From: Taxillus chinensis
Lineage: Eukaryota; Streptophyta; Magnoliopsida; Santalales; Loranthaceae
Length of the DNA stretch: 64,000 bases
Direction: 5' to 3'
Assembly (NCBI GenBank): GCA_023512835.1
Contig: CM042086.1
Coordinates: forward strand, 13,962,309-14,026,308
Below the pieces are notes generated by a model that made no database searches, was not told the origin of the DNA, and saw nothing but the letters and a program-made list of their open reading frames with translations. Within the stretch, counting starts at the first letter, position 1, and each line of letters starts with the position of its first letter. This document shows positions 48,590 through 61,126 of this stretch, piece by piece. Both the position numbers and the translations under genes were made by a program.

Positions 48590-48640
48590 AAAACAAACAC
48601 CCAACAACCCCTCCCCCAACACCACCCCCCCCGACAAACC
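48590..48640. other. C-rich patch, probable low-quality consensus
   Basis: Runs such as 'cccctcccccaacaccaccc' replace a normal mixed sequence found in the right arm (reverse complement of about 58640-58710). The flanks align well on both sides. This looks like sequencing or assembly error rather than biology. Confidence 0.5.
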
Positions 48641-50545
48641 GATCTTGAAAAATTATATGGGCAAATCCCGACCCACAGATCCGTTAAAAAATCATTTTTT
48701 GATATATATATATATATATAGCTATGTTGCTCTTTAAAATGCTTGCAAAAGTCATAAGGGCAAAAGTCTAAGCTTGAAAAAGAAAAGTTGCTTGAACAAG
48801 ATGTTCAAGGACAAAAGATAGCTTTACAATGAACGCATTAAATAGTATCAGTTCTTAATTCAACAAAGACATAGAAAATGAGGTTTCCTAATCCATGTGG
48901 ACCGGAATGAGTCACTTATGGGGAAACACCGCCAAAGAGGAAGATGTAGCCACCATTTTGTAAATGTTCGCCCAATTAATTAATCACACTATCTTTGGTG
49001 TCATCAAATATGACGGACTCCTTTTAAGATAGCACTGGTAAAGAAAGATTGAATCTACATCTCTGAAGCGCCATGAAATGGAAATTTTAGAGTGATTAGT
49101 TTTAAAAAAAAAAAAAAACAATTTACACGTCAAATAATAAAGGTGTATGCCTAAAATTTAATTAAAGACTCTTTGAAACTACCAAATAACATCAATGACA
49201 CAAATAATAACAACCGCTTTATTAAGTGGTAGAGACCTAAGAATCTAAGTTGAGTCACAAATGTTTTTCAATTCATTTGTAACAAAACCAATTATATGGA
49301 TCCGAGTATATTTCTCTAGGCTAAAACATCTATAGAAATTTCTTATTTAAGAAATTAACCACTCCCTCTCATAATCATGCATGTTTACAAATACTGGCTT
49401 CTAAAGTTTCTTATGTCCTGACATGAAAGTTGTTTGGCTCTGAGTTTTATGAAAGCATTATTATAATGGTAATAATAATAAAGTAAGGCAATTTCTTTTT
49501 CCTTTTAAAAAAAACCACCAAAAGTTTTAAAGAAAAACATAAATAAATAAATATATCGAGTATTCGTGAAGGTCCCAAATCCTCTCATTTACACATTAAC
49601 CAAACAATCCACCCCCTATAAAACAACTACCGCTATCACCTGGCTCTATATGTCTAATAATACTATTTTTTATTTTTCTTTTCTTTACTTTCATTAACTC
49701 ATCATTACAATACATAAGGCATGCAAATTGAACAACACCAGCAAACGGGCAAACACCATATCACATTGTATATCAATTTTGTCCGGATTGATCATATAAT
49801 ACAACGACTACAATATTCATCACCCGAAGTTTGAAAGACTTCACATCTTATCTTAAATGAGCATGCAACATATGATACATGCAAGCACCCACCCGATAAA
49901 CACAAAAACAATTGCCCAAAAACCCTTAGGATCCACAAATATATAAATTACATGTCATGTATCATATTGTTATGCATATCCAACCCAACAAAGCATTCCA
50001 TGAATAATCAATCATCATACACACCAAATCACACAAGGATAAAGATCCTCAATCCACATGCGAGATATTACGATCATATATCGGTATCATAATCACAATG
50101 GAATAGTCCCAAAGTGGACTCATAACCAAATAATACCTCAAGTGCCTTAGTGGTTACCCCCTAAGGCACATAGCCCCCATGCCCCTCTCGTAGCACATCT
50201 TATCTCCGATAACTCTAATGTGGGCCCGTTACCATATGTACGCCAACCCCACCTCCCTCGAGCAATGGAGTTTAACTCATGAAAGGAAACCTCATGCTTG
50301 TCATTCCCGAATCTCACCGTTAACCCCGCACCGAGATCACCCTTTCCCAGCAGCTGTCATACACGTAGTGCCAATAACTTTACTACTCCACCCTAGCCCA
50401 CCACAATACGGGCCTCGTCTACTAGGTCGGTTACCAACAAAGGCTTAGATGACACCCCACCTATCTACTTAGGCTTTCAAATGCTCACTCATGCTCACAT
50501 TTTCCACAAAAACACAACAGGCCTCCCACATACCATTTTCACATC

Positions 50546-50654
50546 TAAACCACCCCCCAACCACCACCCCCAACCCCCACACCCCCCAAAAAAAACCCCC
50601 CCTAAAAACCCCCCCCACCCCATACTAACAATTTTTAAACCCCCCCCCAAAACC

Positions 50655-50697
<43 letters not shown>

Positions 50698-50747
50698 ATT
50701 TTTTTTTTTCTTTATTAAATCCCTCAAAGGGAAAACCCCAAAAAAAT
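50546..50747. other. C/A-homopolymer junction, probable assembly artefact
   Basis: The sequence becomes almost only C and A, then about 44 consecutive A, then T runs. At its left edge it breaks alignment with the right arm at 'catctaaacca'. At its right edge a third partial copy of arm sequence starts. A mis-join or corrupted consensus is the simplest reading. Confidence 0.6.
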
Positions 50748-50985
50748 AATGTAGATTTATTGATGTAGGATAAATTTTCAATACATAATTGGGGTAATAA
50801 ATATAATATGTAACCTAAGAATTAAAGCAACAAGCGATTTTTTAACTCATACGATAGGTTTGATATAATTAATATTTTATTATAATTTATTAAAAAAACA
50901 TATAAATTTGTCAAAAAATCATCTACTTCGGATTCCTTAAAATATGATATGATAAAAGAAAATAAATAGTAAATCCTCATAATGT
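50748..50985 (+). repeat. Third partial copy of inverted-repeat arm sequence
   Basis: Repeats 48165-48370 in direct orientation and the reverse of about 59245-59475. Its right end matches the right-arm version (it carries the MITE end 'gataaaagaaaataaatag') rather than the left-arm version. Confidence 0.88.
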
Positions 50986-52083
50986 TGATTTATTGATGCA
51001 GGACAAACTTTATATAAAAAAAATATTCTGGAAAGTGTTTTGTTGCAAACAAAAACTGAAAACAATAAATGGAAAGAGAAATTAAAACACTTTAAATATT
51101 TAAAAGTTATGTAAAAATCACTAGTCACAATGTTAAAAGAAAATGTGATGAATATTTTGGTGATTTAATGCACAGATGAATATTTATAAAATATTATTAT
51201 ATATTTTATTAATAATTTTATATTAACAATATATTATTCATTAATACTTATTCATTATCTGCGTTGAGGTTTATGCAGCGTTTAAAACTTACAACGAAAA
51301 AAGACAACCACTTTCTTCTTCTCGAATTCCTCTGCGTCGAGGGTTTTTGACCCGAGCAGCGGCAGCGCATTTTGCTTAGGTGAGCGACAGAACAACGGAC
51401 GATCGGCGACAGGTGGTGTGATCTCCAATCGGCGCGATCTTCCAGGCTGCCAGCGAGCAGCAGTGGTGATTCTTCTTGCCTTCTTCCCCATCACCGTCTT
51501 CTTCTTCGTCTCTTCTCTCCATCGCCGGTTAGTCTTCATATTCACGTGTCGGAGCTGAAAAAATTGCTGACTCGTTTCTACCGTGTCCAGGGCGTGTCGA
51601 AATCGTATCGGTGTCGGAAGCGTGTCTGACGCTGATACGCTAGCCAAAATCACGTATCGGTGCTTCTTAGTTTGTAAGTACCTACTTATCAAAAAAAAAA
51701 AAAAAGTTTGTAAGTACCTAAAATATTTAAATTTTAAATCTGAAGTCCAATATATTGCAACCTTAAAGGTTCGTCTGCTTAGGACTCTTCGTCCCTGCTA
51801 TCGAAACCTTAATGTTTTATCTGCTTGGTGTGTTCATTCCGTGGAGTTTAGATTTATTATTCAGTAAATTTTTATGTAAGAGAACACGAGCAATCCTAGA
51901 CACAGACCCAGAAAGCTGTTGTAGACGTTTCCTGTTTTACTTCATCTATCATTTCTGGATTCGCTCATGACTAGCTTTTCTGAATTAGAAATGTGATGTA
52001 TGTTCCCATTATCTTAACGATGACTATAATGGTTTCCCCTCTTTCCAGTCATTTGAACCGTAAATCAAAGAAGCTAGGCAAGA
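50986..52083. other. SHMT upstream region
   Basis: AT-rich to about 51270, then a pyrimidine- and GC-richer stretch (51290-51560) typical of a transcribed leader. 51540-51660 contains near-palindromic repeats of 'cgtgtcgg' and 'cgtatcgg'. A 5' UTR intron between here and 52084 is plausible. A minus-strand frame of 136 codons over this leader is not called. Confidence 0.5.
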
Positions 52084-55000
52084 ATGCAGGCTTGTTGTGG
52101 ACCTTCTGTGATGGGTTCTGTTCAGCAACCCATTTGGAACAAAGGAAGCAGTATCCAAATAAAAGGTTGTGGTATTGGTGGGTTTGCAGCACATCAGTTT
52201 AAACTCAGTTCAGCTAAGCATCGCAAATCTACTTGCGTTTTGGGGAGCCTAGTCAGTGGGGCACCATCCTCGTCTGTGTCAATCCCATTGTCTGAAATTG
52301 GAGGTAACATCTCTTTCAACAATATTGATTTCCATGTGCTTACTCCTTTTCTCTTTGGAAGAGATTGGGTGTGTGGATTGTTGCACCAGAAGTTTTCTTT
52401 TTAAAGATAGAACATGAATTTCTTTGATTTTCGTAATCATTTGAGCTGAGTACTTGTTGAAATTTCAAACTGTAGATTTGTGTATTTGATTATCTGTTTT
52501 TAACTGCCTCGATGAGCGATCTCATGTGTTTATGCAGTCTGATGATTTCATTAACTGAATATTTAGGTTAGTCAAAGAAATATTTCAGTTCTACCCATTT
52601 TCCTATGTTTCCTTTGGAAACTTAATTTCTTTTTTGTTGACATTAATAAGTAATAGTATAAACTGACAATCAGACATCAGTCATGGGATGTTAACACTTG
52701 GTGGTTCATATAGGACACGTGTAAAAGAAATAGAATACAATATTTGCATCTCTCGACTCGAACCATGACTTTTTTACCCATTCAACAATAGCAACTAAAC
52801 AATGCATGATTTGTATGATATATTTTGCATTGTTGCATTGCTAAAGAATTTCTTCCTTTCAATCTGCATGGAAAAGAAAATTATTGCATTTCTTTTCTAA
52901 AATAATTTTTGAACATGTCATATCAAAAATTTTGGCATGTGTAGCCATGGCTTAGTTTGGTAATACTGTGTTTTTAAAAGAAGTTACTTTTAGTTGTGCG
53001 GGAAAAAAAGCTGTTGTGAAAACAAACAGGTAAGTCTTTGATAAAATTTGATTTTAAAAGTATTGTATTTTTTAAAAATATGTGATAAGTGTTTGATAAA
53101 TTTAAAACGAAATTGCTGTGAAGATTTAAAAGGAAAAAAATCTTTTGGTTGTATTATAATTTTTTTTGAAAGCATTAAAAAAATTGCTTCATCCCCATCC
53201 CTCCCCTCCCATCCGTATAAGGCTGGTAGTGAGATCAAGCGTGTGGCATAAGGCTTGAAAGAGGATTAGGATGGAAGAATAATATTGGTATTGTAAAAAA
53301 TTTCAAAACTGCTTCCTTGAAAAAGCAGCTTTTAAAAGCAATTTTTAAATTGTTTCTTCTTGTGAGTTTAAAAAACATAATTTTTTTTATCAGTAATTTT
53401 TTTTAAGTTTATCAAACATCTTTTACTACTTTAGCATAATTTATAAGCAGAATGGTTTTCCAAAAGTATTACCAAACTGGTCCAATTGTTTAATTTAAGA
53501 ATTTAACCTGTTTTTCCTGGGAATATTTGCAAATATAATCAATATAGAAATACTAGACCTTTTAATACTTTTTCATCATATAGTGTGCAATGGTAATCCT
53601 TTGTTGTGTAAACGAATCATGAATTTTATATAGTATTTGAAAATATTCATTCAAATGACCTCATGTTTATATTATTTTCTATCTCATCTCAAGTGATGAT
53701 TCAGGTATTCTAGGTTAAGACACTTGGTTTTCTGTGTATAATTTGAAGGTTTCTACACATTACTTGGTTGTTTCAGCTTGCTGAATAGCATCTATAAATC
53801 TCAGATTCAATATTATGTCATTTTTAGGTGATAAAACCAACATAAAGGACTGTCGCCTGAGTGAAGCTGATCCTGAAGTTAGTTCAATTATTAACAAGGA
53901 AAAGCAGCGCCAGTTCAAAAGTATAGAACTTATTGCCTCGGAGAATTTTACATCCCAGGCAGTGATGGAAGCAGTTGGTTCTTGTCTCACAAACAAGTAC
54001 TCAGAAGGACTGCCTGGTAAAAGGTAGCTTTCGTCCATTAAAGAGCAAAATGCATATAGTCTTCTCTTAATATTGAACTTTATACTTAGCTTGATTTTTT
54101 TTTAAAAATACATATAGGTACTATGGTGGCAATGAGTACATTGATGAGCTAGAAACACTCTGTCAAAGAAGGGCTTTGGCAGCATTTCACTTGGATGAAA
54201 AGGAGTGGGGTGTCAATGTTCAACCATTATCTGGTTCTCCAGCTAATTTTGAGGTTTACACTGCAATTCTTAATCCACATGATCGGATTATGGTATGGTG
54301 TACCTAGCTTATTTCATCAAACTGTAAATACAAAAGCTTTATGTTTTCTATTTATGAATTATTATTTCCCTTGGCACCCCGTTAATTCATTCTTGCAATG
54401 GATGTAGGGTTTGGATTTACCTCATGGGGGACATTTATCTCACGGTTTCATGACTGCTAAAAGACGTGTATCAGGCACTTCGATTTATTTTGAATCAATG
54501 CCTTATCGACTCGACGAATCTACAGGTGCTCTGTTATATAGTTAACTTAATTAAAAATAAATAGATGATATGGTGATCTTGCTTTGTTAGTGATTTGGTG
54601 CTCTTAATATATATTATATGTCATGCAGGCCTTGTTGATTATGACATGCTTGAGAAAACAGCTATTCTTTTTCGACCAAAACTCATTATAGCTGGTGCAA
54701 GTGCTTATCCTAGAGATTTTGATTATCCTTGTATGAGGAAGGTTTGTGCTATATTGTTTTAGTTGTTATTTAATGTCTTTAAAGATTTATTTTGGATACA
54801 TTTTTCCAATCATATATATTTGGATTACGTTTTAAGATTGCAGATTCTGTTGGTGCTTTTCTTATGGCGGATATGGCTCATATTAGTGGACTTGTTGCTG
54901 CTTCTGTGGTTTCTGATCCTTTCAAGTATTGTGATATTGTAACTACAACAACACACAAGGTAAAATGTATGCTTATTTACTATCAAGTTGTGGATATCCT

Positions 55001-56054
55001 AGCGAATGAGACTTATTTTCCTTTCTTTTTTTCCCCCAGTCCTTGAGAGGTCCTAGAGGCGGTATGATCTTCTTTAAGAAGGATACTGTTCTAGGAATTG
55101 ATTTAGAGCCTGCCATCAATAATGCTATTTTCCCTGGTTTACAGGTTAGTTTAAATGGTATACTCGATTTTATGCAAGAATTTTATCTGGTTCTATACCC
55201 TATCAGCTGTCTCAACATTTATCAGTAAGCAACATTAATTTTGCAACTTACTTTACAGGGTGGTCCTCACAACCACACAATTGGGGGCCTTGCTGTGTGC
55301 TTGAAGCATGCTCAGACCCCAGAATTTAAGGCTTATCAAAAGAGGGTATGAGTGTTCTTTTATGAGCGTGGTTTTTGTTTTGCCAATTTTAGTGACATAG
55401 ATTTCTTAATCTGTCTTGCAGGTGCTCTCCAATTGTAGATCTCTTGCAAAACGATTGGTTGAGTTGGGTTACAGTCTAGTTTCTGGTGGCAGCGATAATC
55501 ACCTTGTCCTTGTGGATCTAAGGCCATTAGTATGATCCTGTTACCCTTACTCTTTTACTTGGTTGTACTATTCTAGCGCTGGTCTGTTTATGCTTCCCTT
55601 TCTTCAATAGGGTATTGATGGTGCTCGCGTGGAAAAAATTCTTGATATGGCATCCATCACTCTAAATAAGAACTCAGTCCCTGGTGAGGTTTTTGTTGCG
55701 TGATCTTAAAACTTTTTAAATTACACGTCTCTTTCTCTCCTCTCGTTCCTGGCCTTAACCCAAATGCTTGAATGTAAAGGTGATAAGAGTGCCTTGGTTC
55801 CGGGTGGTATTCGCATTGGGTCACCAGCCATGACTACCAGAGGATTCACAGAGAAAGATTTTGTTGCAATTGCTGAGTACATTCATGAAGGTGTGCAGAT
55901 AGCCCTTGAAGCTAGGCGTCCTGTAAAAGGATCAAAGATTCAAGATTTCATGAACTATGTAACATCTCCAGAGTTCTCTCTAGTGGATCAGGTGTCAGAT
56001 CTGCGAAAGAGAGTTGAAGATCTAACAAGTCGGTTCCCATTGCCTGGGATTTGA
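52084..56054 (+). CDS. SHM3: Serine hydroxymethyltransferase, plastidial SHM3-like
   Basis: Eleven exons: 52084..52303, 53828..54023, 54118..54292, 54408..54525, 54629..54741, 54837..54959, 55040..55144, 55259..55345, 55422..55529, 55611..55683 and 55780..56054. All borders are GT-AG and the joined frame is 530 codons without a break. It interconverts serine plus tetrahydrofolate with glycine plus methylene-tetrahydrofolate, using PLP. The PLP-binding lysine is K315 in VTTTTHKS, and [21 protein letters not shown] and SGSPAN are typical. The first exon begins MQACCG and is Ser-rich and basic, like the plastid transit peptide I recall for Arabidopsis SHM3 (At4g32520); a mitochondrial isoform would start differently. 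Intron 1 is 1.5 kb. It sits between the arms of the inverted repeat, so only this gene is single-copy there. Confidence 0.95.
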
Positions 56055-56689
56055 AGAAGATATGGGAGAATAATAGATAATGGGGGATGTTGTGCTGATA
56101 TAGGCCTAACAATGAGTTGGGTTCGGGCCAGAACTGGCCTAATCGAACTAGGACCTGGATTGAAGGATTATTCGGTATTTGAGTATATCAATAAATATAA
56201 ATTTAATTGAAAAATAAATAAATTTACTATAAAAATACCCAAATAATTAATTTGGAGGTCTGGGTGTGTTTGCATTATGAATGCTTTGGTTTATTTATGT
56301 TTAAATATTATATATGGTTTAATTTTGTTATGTATGCATCATCGGTGGTTTGATGGGAATTGGGAAGCATTCGTGTGATAATCCATTTTAAGTGCTGGTT
56401 TTAGGTTCTAAAACCGCTACTTGGGATTCAGGCTATACTAAAAATATCAGAGAAGTTGTGCATGGGTTTGGGTGATATCATATATTTGTGCATTTTGGCA
56501 CCAGAAATTGTGATGTGCTCGTGATGTAATAGCATGCTTGACGTTATGTTGTGAATGATGCGATAGTGTAAGCATGCTATATCTGAATTTTTTGTGAAGA
56601 TCGTTGTATCGGTGGCCTTATGAAGGCGTGTGGTGTGGTGATATGACAACCAATGTAGCTGGGATGTGGTATGATGTGCTAGCCTGTGG
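56055..56689. other. SHMT downstream region
   Basis: SHMT 3' UTR, then AT-rich DNA. From about 56400 the sequence resembles the repetitive family of the arm ends, but the left arm no longer aligns because its counterpart is the corrupted C-rich junction. Confidence 0.5.
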
Positions 56690-58542
56690 TTTAGATGTAA
56701 ATGGTATGTGGGAGGCCGGTTGTGTTTTTGTGGAAAATGTGAGCATGAGTGAGCATTTGAAAGCCTAAGTAGATAGGTGGGGGTGTCATCTAAGCCTTTG
56801 TTGGTAACTGACCTAGTAGACGAGGCCCGTATTGTGGCTGGGCTAGGGTGGAGTAGTAAAGTTATTGGCACTACGTGACGCAATAGCTCTGGGGAAAAGG
56901 GTGATCTCGATGCAGGGTTAACAGTGAGATTCAGGAATGACAAGCATGAGGTTTCCTTTCATGAGTTAAACTCCATTGCTCGAGGGAGGTGGGGTTGGCA
57001 GTACATATGGTAACGGCCCCACATTAGAGTTATCGGAGATAGTATGTGCTACGAGAGGGGCATGGGGGGCTATGTGCCTTTGTGTGGGTAACCACTGCGG
57101 CACTTCGAGGTATGATTTGGTTGTGAGTCCACTTTGGGACTATTCCATTGTGATTATGATACCGATATATGATCGTAATATCTGCACGTGGATTGAGGAT
57201 CTTTATCCTTGTGTGCTTTGGTGTGTATGATGATTGATTATTCATGGAATGCTGTGTTGGGTTGGATATGCATAACAATATGATACATGACATGTAATTT
57301 ATATATTTGTGGATCCTAAGGGTTTTTGGGCAATTGTTTTTGTGTTTATCAGGTGGGTGCTTGCATGTATCATATGTTGCATGCTCATTTAAGATGAGAT
57401 GTGAAGTCTTTCAAATTGGGTGTGACGACCTTCGGGTGATGAATATTGTAGTCGTTGTATTATATGATCAATCCGGACAAAATTGATGTACAATGTGATA
57501 TGGTGTTTGCCTGGTTTGCTGGTGTTGTTCAATTTGCATGCCTTTATGTATTGTAATGATGAGTTAATGAAAGTAAAGAAAAGAAAAATGAAAAATAGTA
57601 TTATTAGACATATAGGAAGCTGGGTGATAGCAGTAGTTGTTTTATAGGGGGTGGATTGTTTGGTTGAATGTGTAGATGAGAGGATTTGGGACCTTCACGA
57701 ATACTCGATATATTTATTTATTTATGTTTTTCTTAAAACTTTTGGTGGTTTTTTTTAAAAGGAAAAAGAAATTGCCTTACTTTATTATTATTACCATTAT
57801 AATAATGCTTTCATAAAACTCAGGCCAAACAACTTTCATGCCAGGACACAAGAAACATTAGAAGCTGAGCTATTTTGTAAACATGCATGATTGTGAGAGG
57901 GAGTGGTTAATTTCTTAAATAAGAAATTTCTATAGATGTTTTAGGCAGAGAAATATACTCGGATCCATATAATTGGTTTTGTTACAAATAGAACTGAAAA
58001 ACATTTGTGACTCAACTTAGATTCTTAGGTCTCTACCACTTAATAAAGCGGTTGTTATTATTTGTGTCATTGATGTTATTTGGCAGTTTCAAAGAGTCTT
58101 TAATTAAATTTTAGGCATACACCTTTATTATTTGACGTGTAAATTGTTTTTTTTTTTTTTAAAACTAATCACTCTAAAATTTCCATTTTACTGGCGCACT
58201 ACAGATGTAGATTCAATCTTTCTTTACCAGTGCTATCTTAAAAAGGTCTGCCATATTTGATGACACCAGTATAGTGTGATCAATTAATTGGGCGAACATT
58301 TACAAAATGGTGGCTACATCTTCCTCTTTTGCAGTGTTTCCCCATAAGTGACTCATTCTGGTCCACATGGATTAGAAACCTCGTTTTCTATGTCTTTGTT
58401 GAATTAAGAAACTGATACTATTTAATGCGTTCATTGTAAAGCTATCTTTTGTCCTTGAACATCTTGTTCAAGCAACTTTTCTTTTTCAAGCTTAGACTTT
58501 TGCCCTTATGACTTTTGCAAGCATTTTTAAAGAGCAACATAG

Positions 58543-58544
<2 letters not shown>

Positions 58545-58581
<37 letters not shown>
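58545..58581. repeat. TA microsatellite
   Basis: About 18 TA units, longer than the run at the matching place in the left arm (about 48702-48720). Length differs between arms as expected for a fast-changing microsatellite. Confidence 0.92.
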
Positions 58582-58583
<2 letters not shown>

Positions 58584-58974
58584 AAAAATGATTTTTTAAT
58601 GGATCTGTGGGTCAGGATTTGCCCATATAGTCTTTCGAGATCAGTTTGTCGGGTCAGGTTCGCGTTTTGGATTAGGTTATGTGAGATTTGGGTGTTGATG
58701 TTTGCTTATTCGATGTTTTGTAACTAACACTTAATGAGCCATCACATAAAAAAACTAAGTTAAATGTTAACTCACCTCCGCAAGTTAGATCATTTTATAA
58801 TTAGACAACTATTCCATTAAAAGAAGATATTGAAATGGCATGTATTCATGTATATATGCACATCGTGTCTCATTTCATAATGACACGTAATGGTTTGTTA
58901 AAATTTTAAACTCAAGCATGTTCATTGCTTTCACACACTCTTTAAAATTATTGAAAATTTATATTTTTTGTTTA

Positions 58975-59290
58975 GAGCATTCACATTTGGTTTGACATTC
59001 TCATTTCTTTTTTGGGGATAAATAGTATATCTATTACTTAAAATTTTCTTATTTTTCAAAACATCAAACATCTTATTTATCATTTCTATATACATTTATT
59101 CCTAAATTTATTTATTTTTATTATTTTTCCTCACACCCTTTCATTTATTACAATCAATCAAAACTTTACAAGTATAATAATATATATTAAAAAATTATAG
59201 AAAAAACATTTAAGAATAAATAATAAATTCTCAAATATGATGATTTACTATTCATTTTCTTTTATCATATCATATTTTAAGGAATCCGTA
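58975..59290. mobile_element. AT-rich MITE-like element in the right arm
   Basis: Begins near AGAGCATTCACATTTGG and ends near 'catattttaaggaatcc'. It shares internal order with 21383-21665 (including 'tatagaaaaaa' and 'gatttactattcatttt'). The left arm keeps only its last 25 bases or so ('ggattccttaaaatatgata'), pointing to deletion there after duplication. Confidence 0.5.
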
Positions 59291-60685
59291 GTAGATGATT
59301 TTTTGACAAATTTGTATGTTTTTTTAATAAATTATAAGAAAATATTGATTATATCAAACTTATCGTACAATTGAAAATCGCATGTTGCTTTAATTCTTAG
59401 GTTACATATTATATTTATTACCCCAATTATGTATTGAAAATTTATCCTACATCAATAAATCTACATTATAGATCAATGGAACATCTCACGCGGTATACAT
59501 TCGTGGGTTCATTCATCTTTTAGTTTAATTGTTGCGATTACGACAATTTTTTTTGCTAATGTATAATTTTTAACCATAATTTTGTATTTAATTATAAATT
59601 CTAGTATTTATATTTATTAAATATATATATATATATAAATTAAAACATGTCAAAATTATACTTTTTAAAAAATTACATTTATTGTGCACCGGATTAAATA
59701 TTCTTTTTCTCCATGAAACTTTTATATACATCTAAAATCGCATATCATTCTCAAATGGCAATCATTACTAATGTTATTGTGACAATATAGCCGTCATAAA
59801 GATTTGAAGTCCATGACTTTTCTCATATGTCTTTGAAGCAGTTTAGTGGTTAGTTTTTGTCCATCTTATTAGTACGTTAGATTTTATTCATGCTCAACTT
59901 TTTCAAAAATCAGTGGGACGGTACTTCTCATGGTATATAGCAAGTTTATTATTGTTCTTTGCTATTTTATTGTACAATTTGCAAAAGATGCCTTGTCCCC
60001 CTAAAGAAGGTAAATAGAAAATAAGTACAAATAGTAAATATAATTGCAGCTCTTATTTATGTGAAGTCCATTATCACAGTTTAATTCAAATTTCTTTGCT
60101 ATCACATAAGAGGTTGATTTAGATCCTAACGCAGTAAAATATATACATCTTAAAATCTTGTGTTATTTATTATTTTGAAAACAGTAAACCTAATAAATTT
60201 TAAAGTATTTATGAGGAGTAAATTTTTTTTTTGAAAAATTATATGCTTTTGCCAATCATGTTTTAGTTTAATTTGATGCAAAACATAAAAACAAAATAGA
60301 AATTATTATATATCAAATCACACGGAATAAAAATTAAATAAATATTTTAAAAGAATTATATAATATTTTACTTGCAATTAATATGGATGAATTATTGATT
60401 GAAAATAAATTTCTTATATTTCAATTTACATTTTAAATTTGATATTAATAGATGACTATTTTTATGTTTTTTTAATAATGTAATAAAAACCAGATGACAT
60501 GAATATGGTTTTTATTACGTTATTTTAAAAATATTAAATTTTAATTTACATATAACTTAAAAGTAGAAATGCATCCTTTAAATCAGGGCGGGTGGAATAA
60601 TGGAGTGTTGGCAGAAAAAGATTGGGTTGAGCCGACAGTATTATATTAGAATTAAACGCTCTGGTGACGCTACGCATGTGAAAGC

Positions 60686-60729
60686 GTCCCACACCGGGGA
60701 CGTACAGTCGCAACGCGTTAGTGTTATAG
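60686..60729 (+). promoter_or_regulatory. Plant U6-type promoter: USE plus TATA
   Basis: GTCCCACACCG at 60686-60696 differs at one position from the plant upstream sequence element RTCCCACATCG. TTATAG at 60724-60729 is the TATA element. The gap of 27 bases between them, and 22 bases from TATA to the RNA start, fit the Pol III class of plant snRNA promoters rather than the longer Pol II spacing. Confidence 0.75.
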
Positions 60730-60751
60730 CGGAAGCTGGCTCACTACCATC

Positions 60752-60771
60752 GTCCCTTCTGGGACATCTGA

Positions 60772-60803
<32 letters not shown>

Positions 60804-60854
60804 GGCCCCTGCGCAAGGATGACACGCACAAATCGAGAAATGGTCCAAATTTTT
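60752..60854 (+). ncRNA. U6: U6 spliceosomal snRNA
   Basis: 103 bases. The 5' stem GTCCC-TTCT-GGGAC pairs perfectly. The ACAGAGA box (in 'gatacagagaagattagc'), the AGC triad and the core 'catggcccctgcgcaaggat' are intact, and it ends in ATGGTCCAAATTTT. Two positions differ from the U6 sequence I know: the stem loop is TTCT instead of TTCG, and ACATCTG replaces ACATCCG. U6 pairs with U4 and U2 and forms the catalytic core of the spliceosome. It has its own promoter and T-run terminator, so it is probably transcribed by Pol III. A decayed copy is in the other arm. Confidence 0.92.
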
Positions 60855-60855
60855 T
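60850..60855 (+). terminator. Pol III T-run terminator of U6
   Basis: Six consecutive T directly after the U6 3' end, followed by a second T run at 60857-60862. Confidence 0.8.
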
Positions 60856-61126
60856 GTTTTTTGGGGTTCAATCTCGTTGTTGGGATTATTATTTCTATCC
60901 GTTAGGTTTAGGGTTCATATATAATGAAACGTCTGAATTTTATTTCCCAATCTGGGCTTATTAAACTTCCAGAATTGGGTATGTCTCTCACATAGATTTC
61001 TTGTGAATAAAAACTATATACTTACTAGTCAGCATCTGGAGGATGGAATGATGTTTTGCCTTTGAATATGGCTGTTATTTGCCAACTAATATGCTCTGAA
61101 GCTTGTGATTTTCGTGTCGTCAGAGT

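Larger units (their letters stand above)
43597..50545 (+). repeat. Large inverted repeat, left arm
   Basis: The reverse complement of 56690-64000. Correspondences: 43699-44088 with 63510-63899, 46257-46499 with 61127-61369, 46772-46869 with 60752-60854, and 50218-50241 with 57001-57024. Near the outer end, differences are a few per hundred bases; they are more frequent inward, and this arm is about 370 bases shorter, mainly near 48370. It contains a decayed U6 locus and two C-rich patches that look like bad consensus. Arms enclose the SHMT gene. The outer limit is unknown because the right arm leaves the window. Confidence 0.93.
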
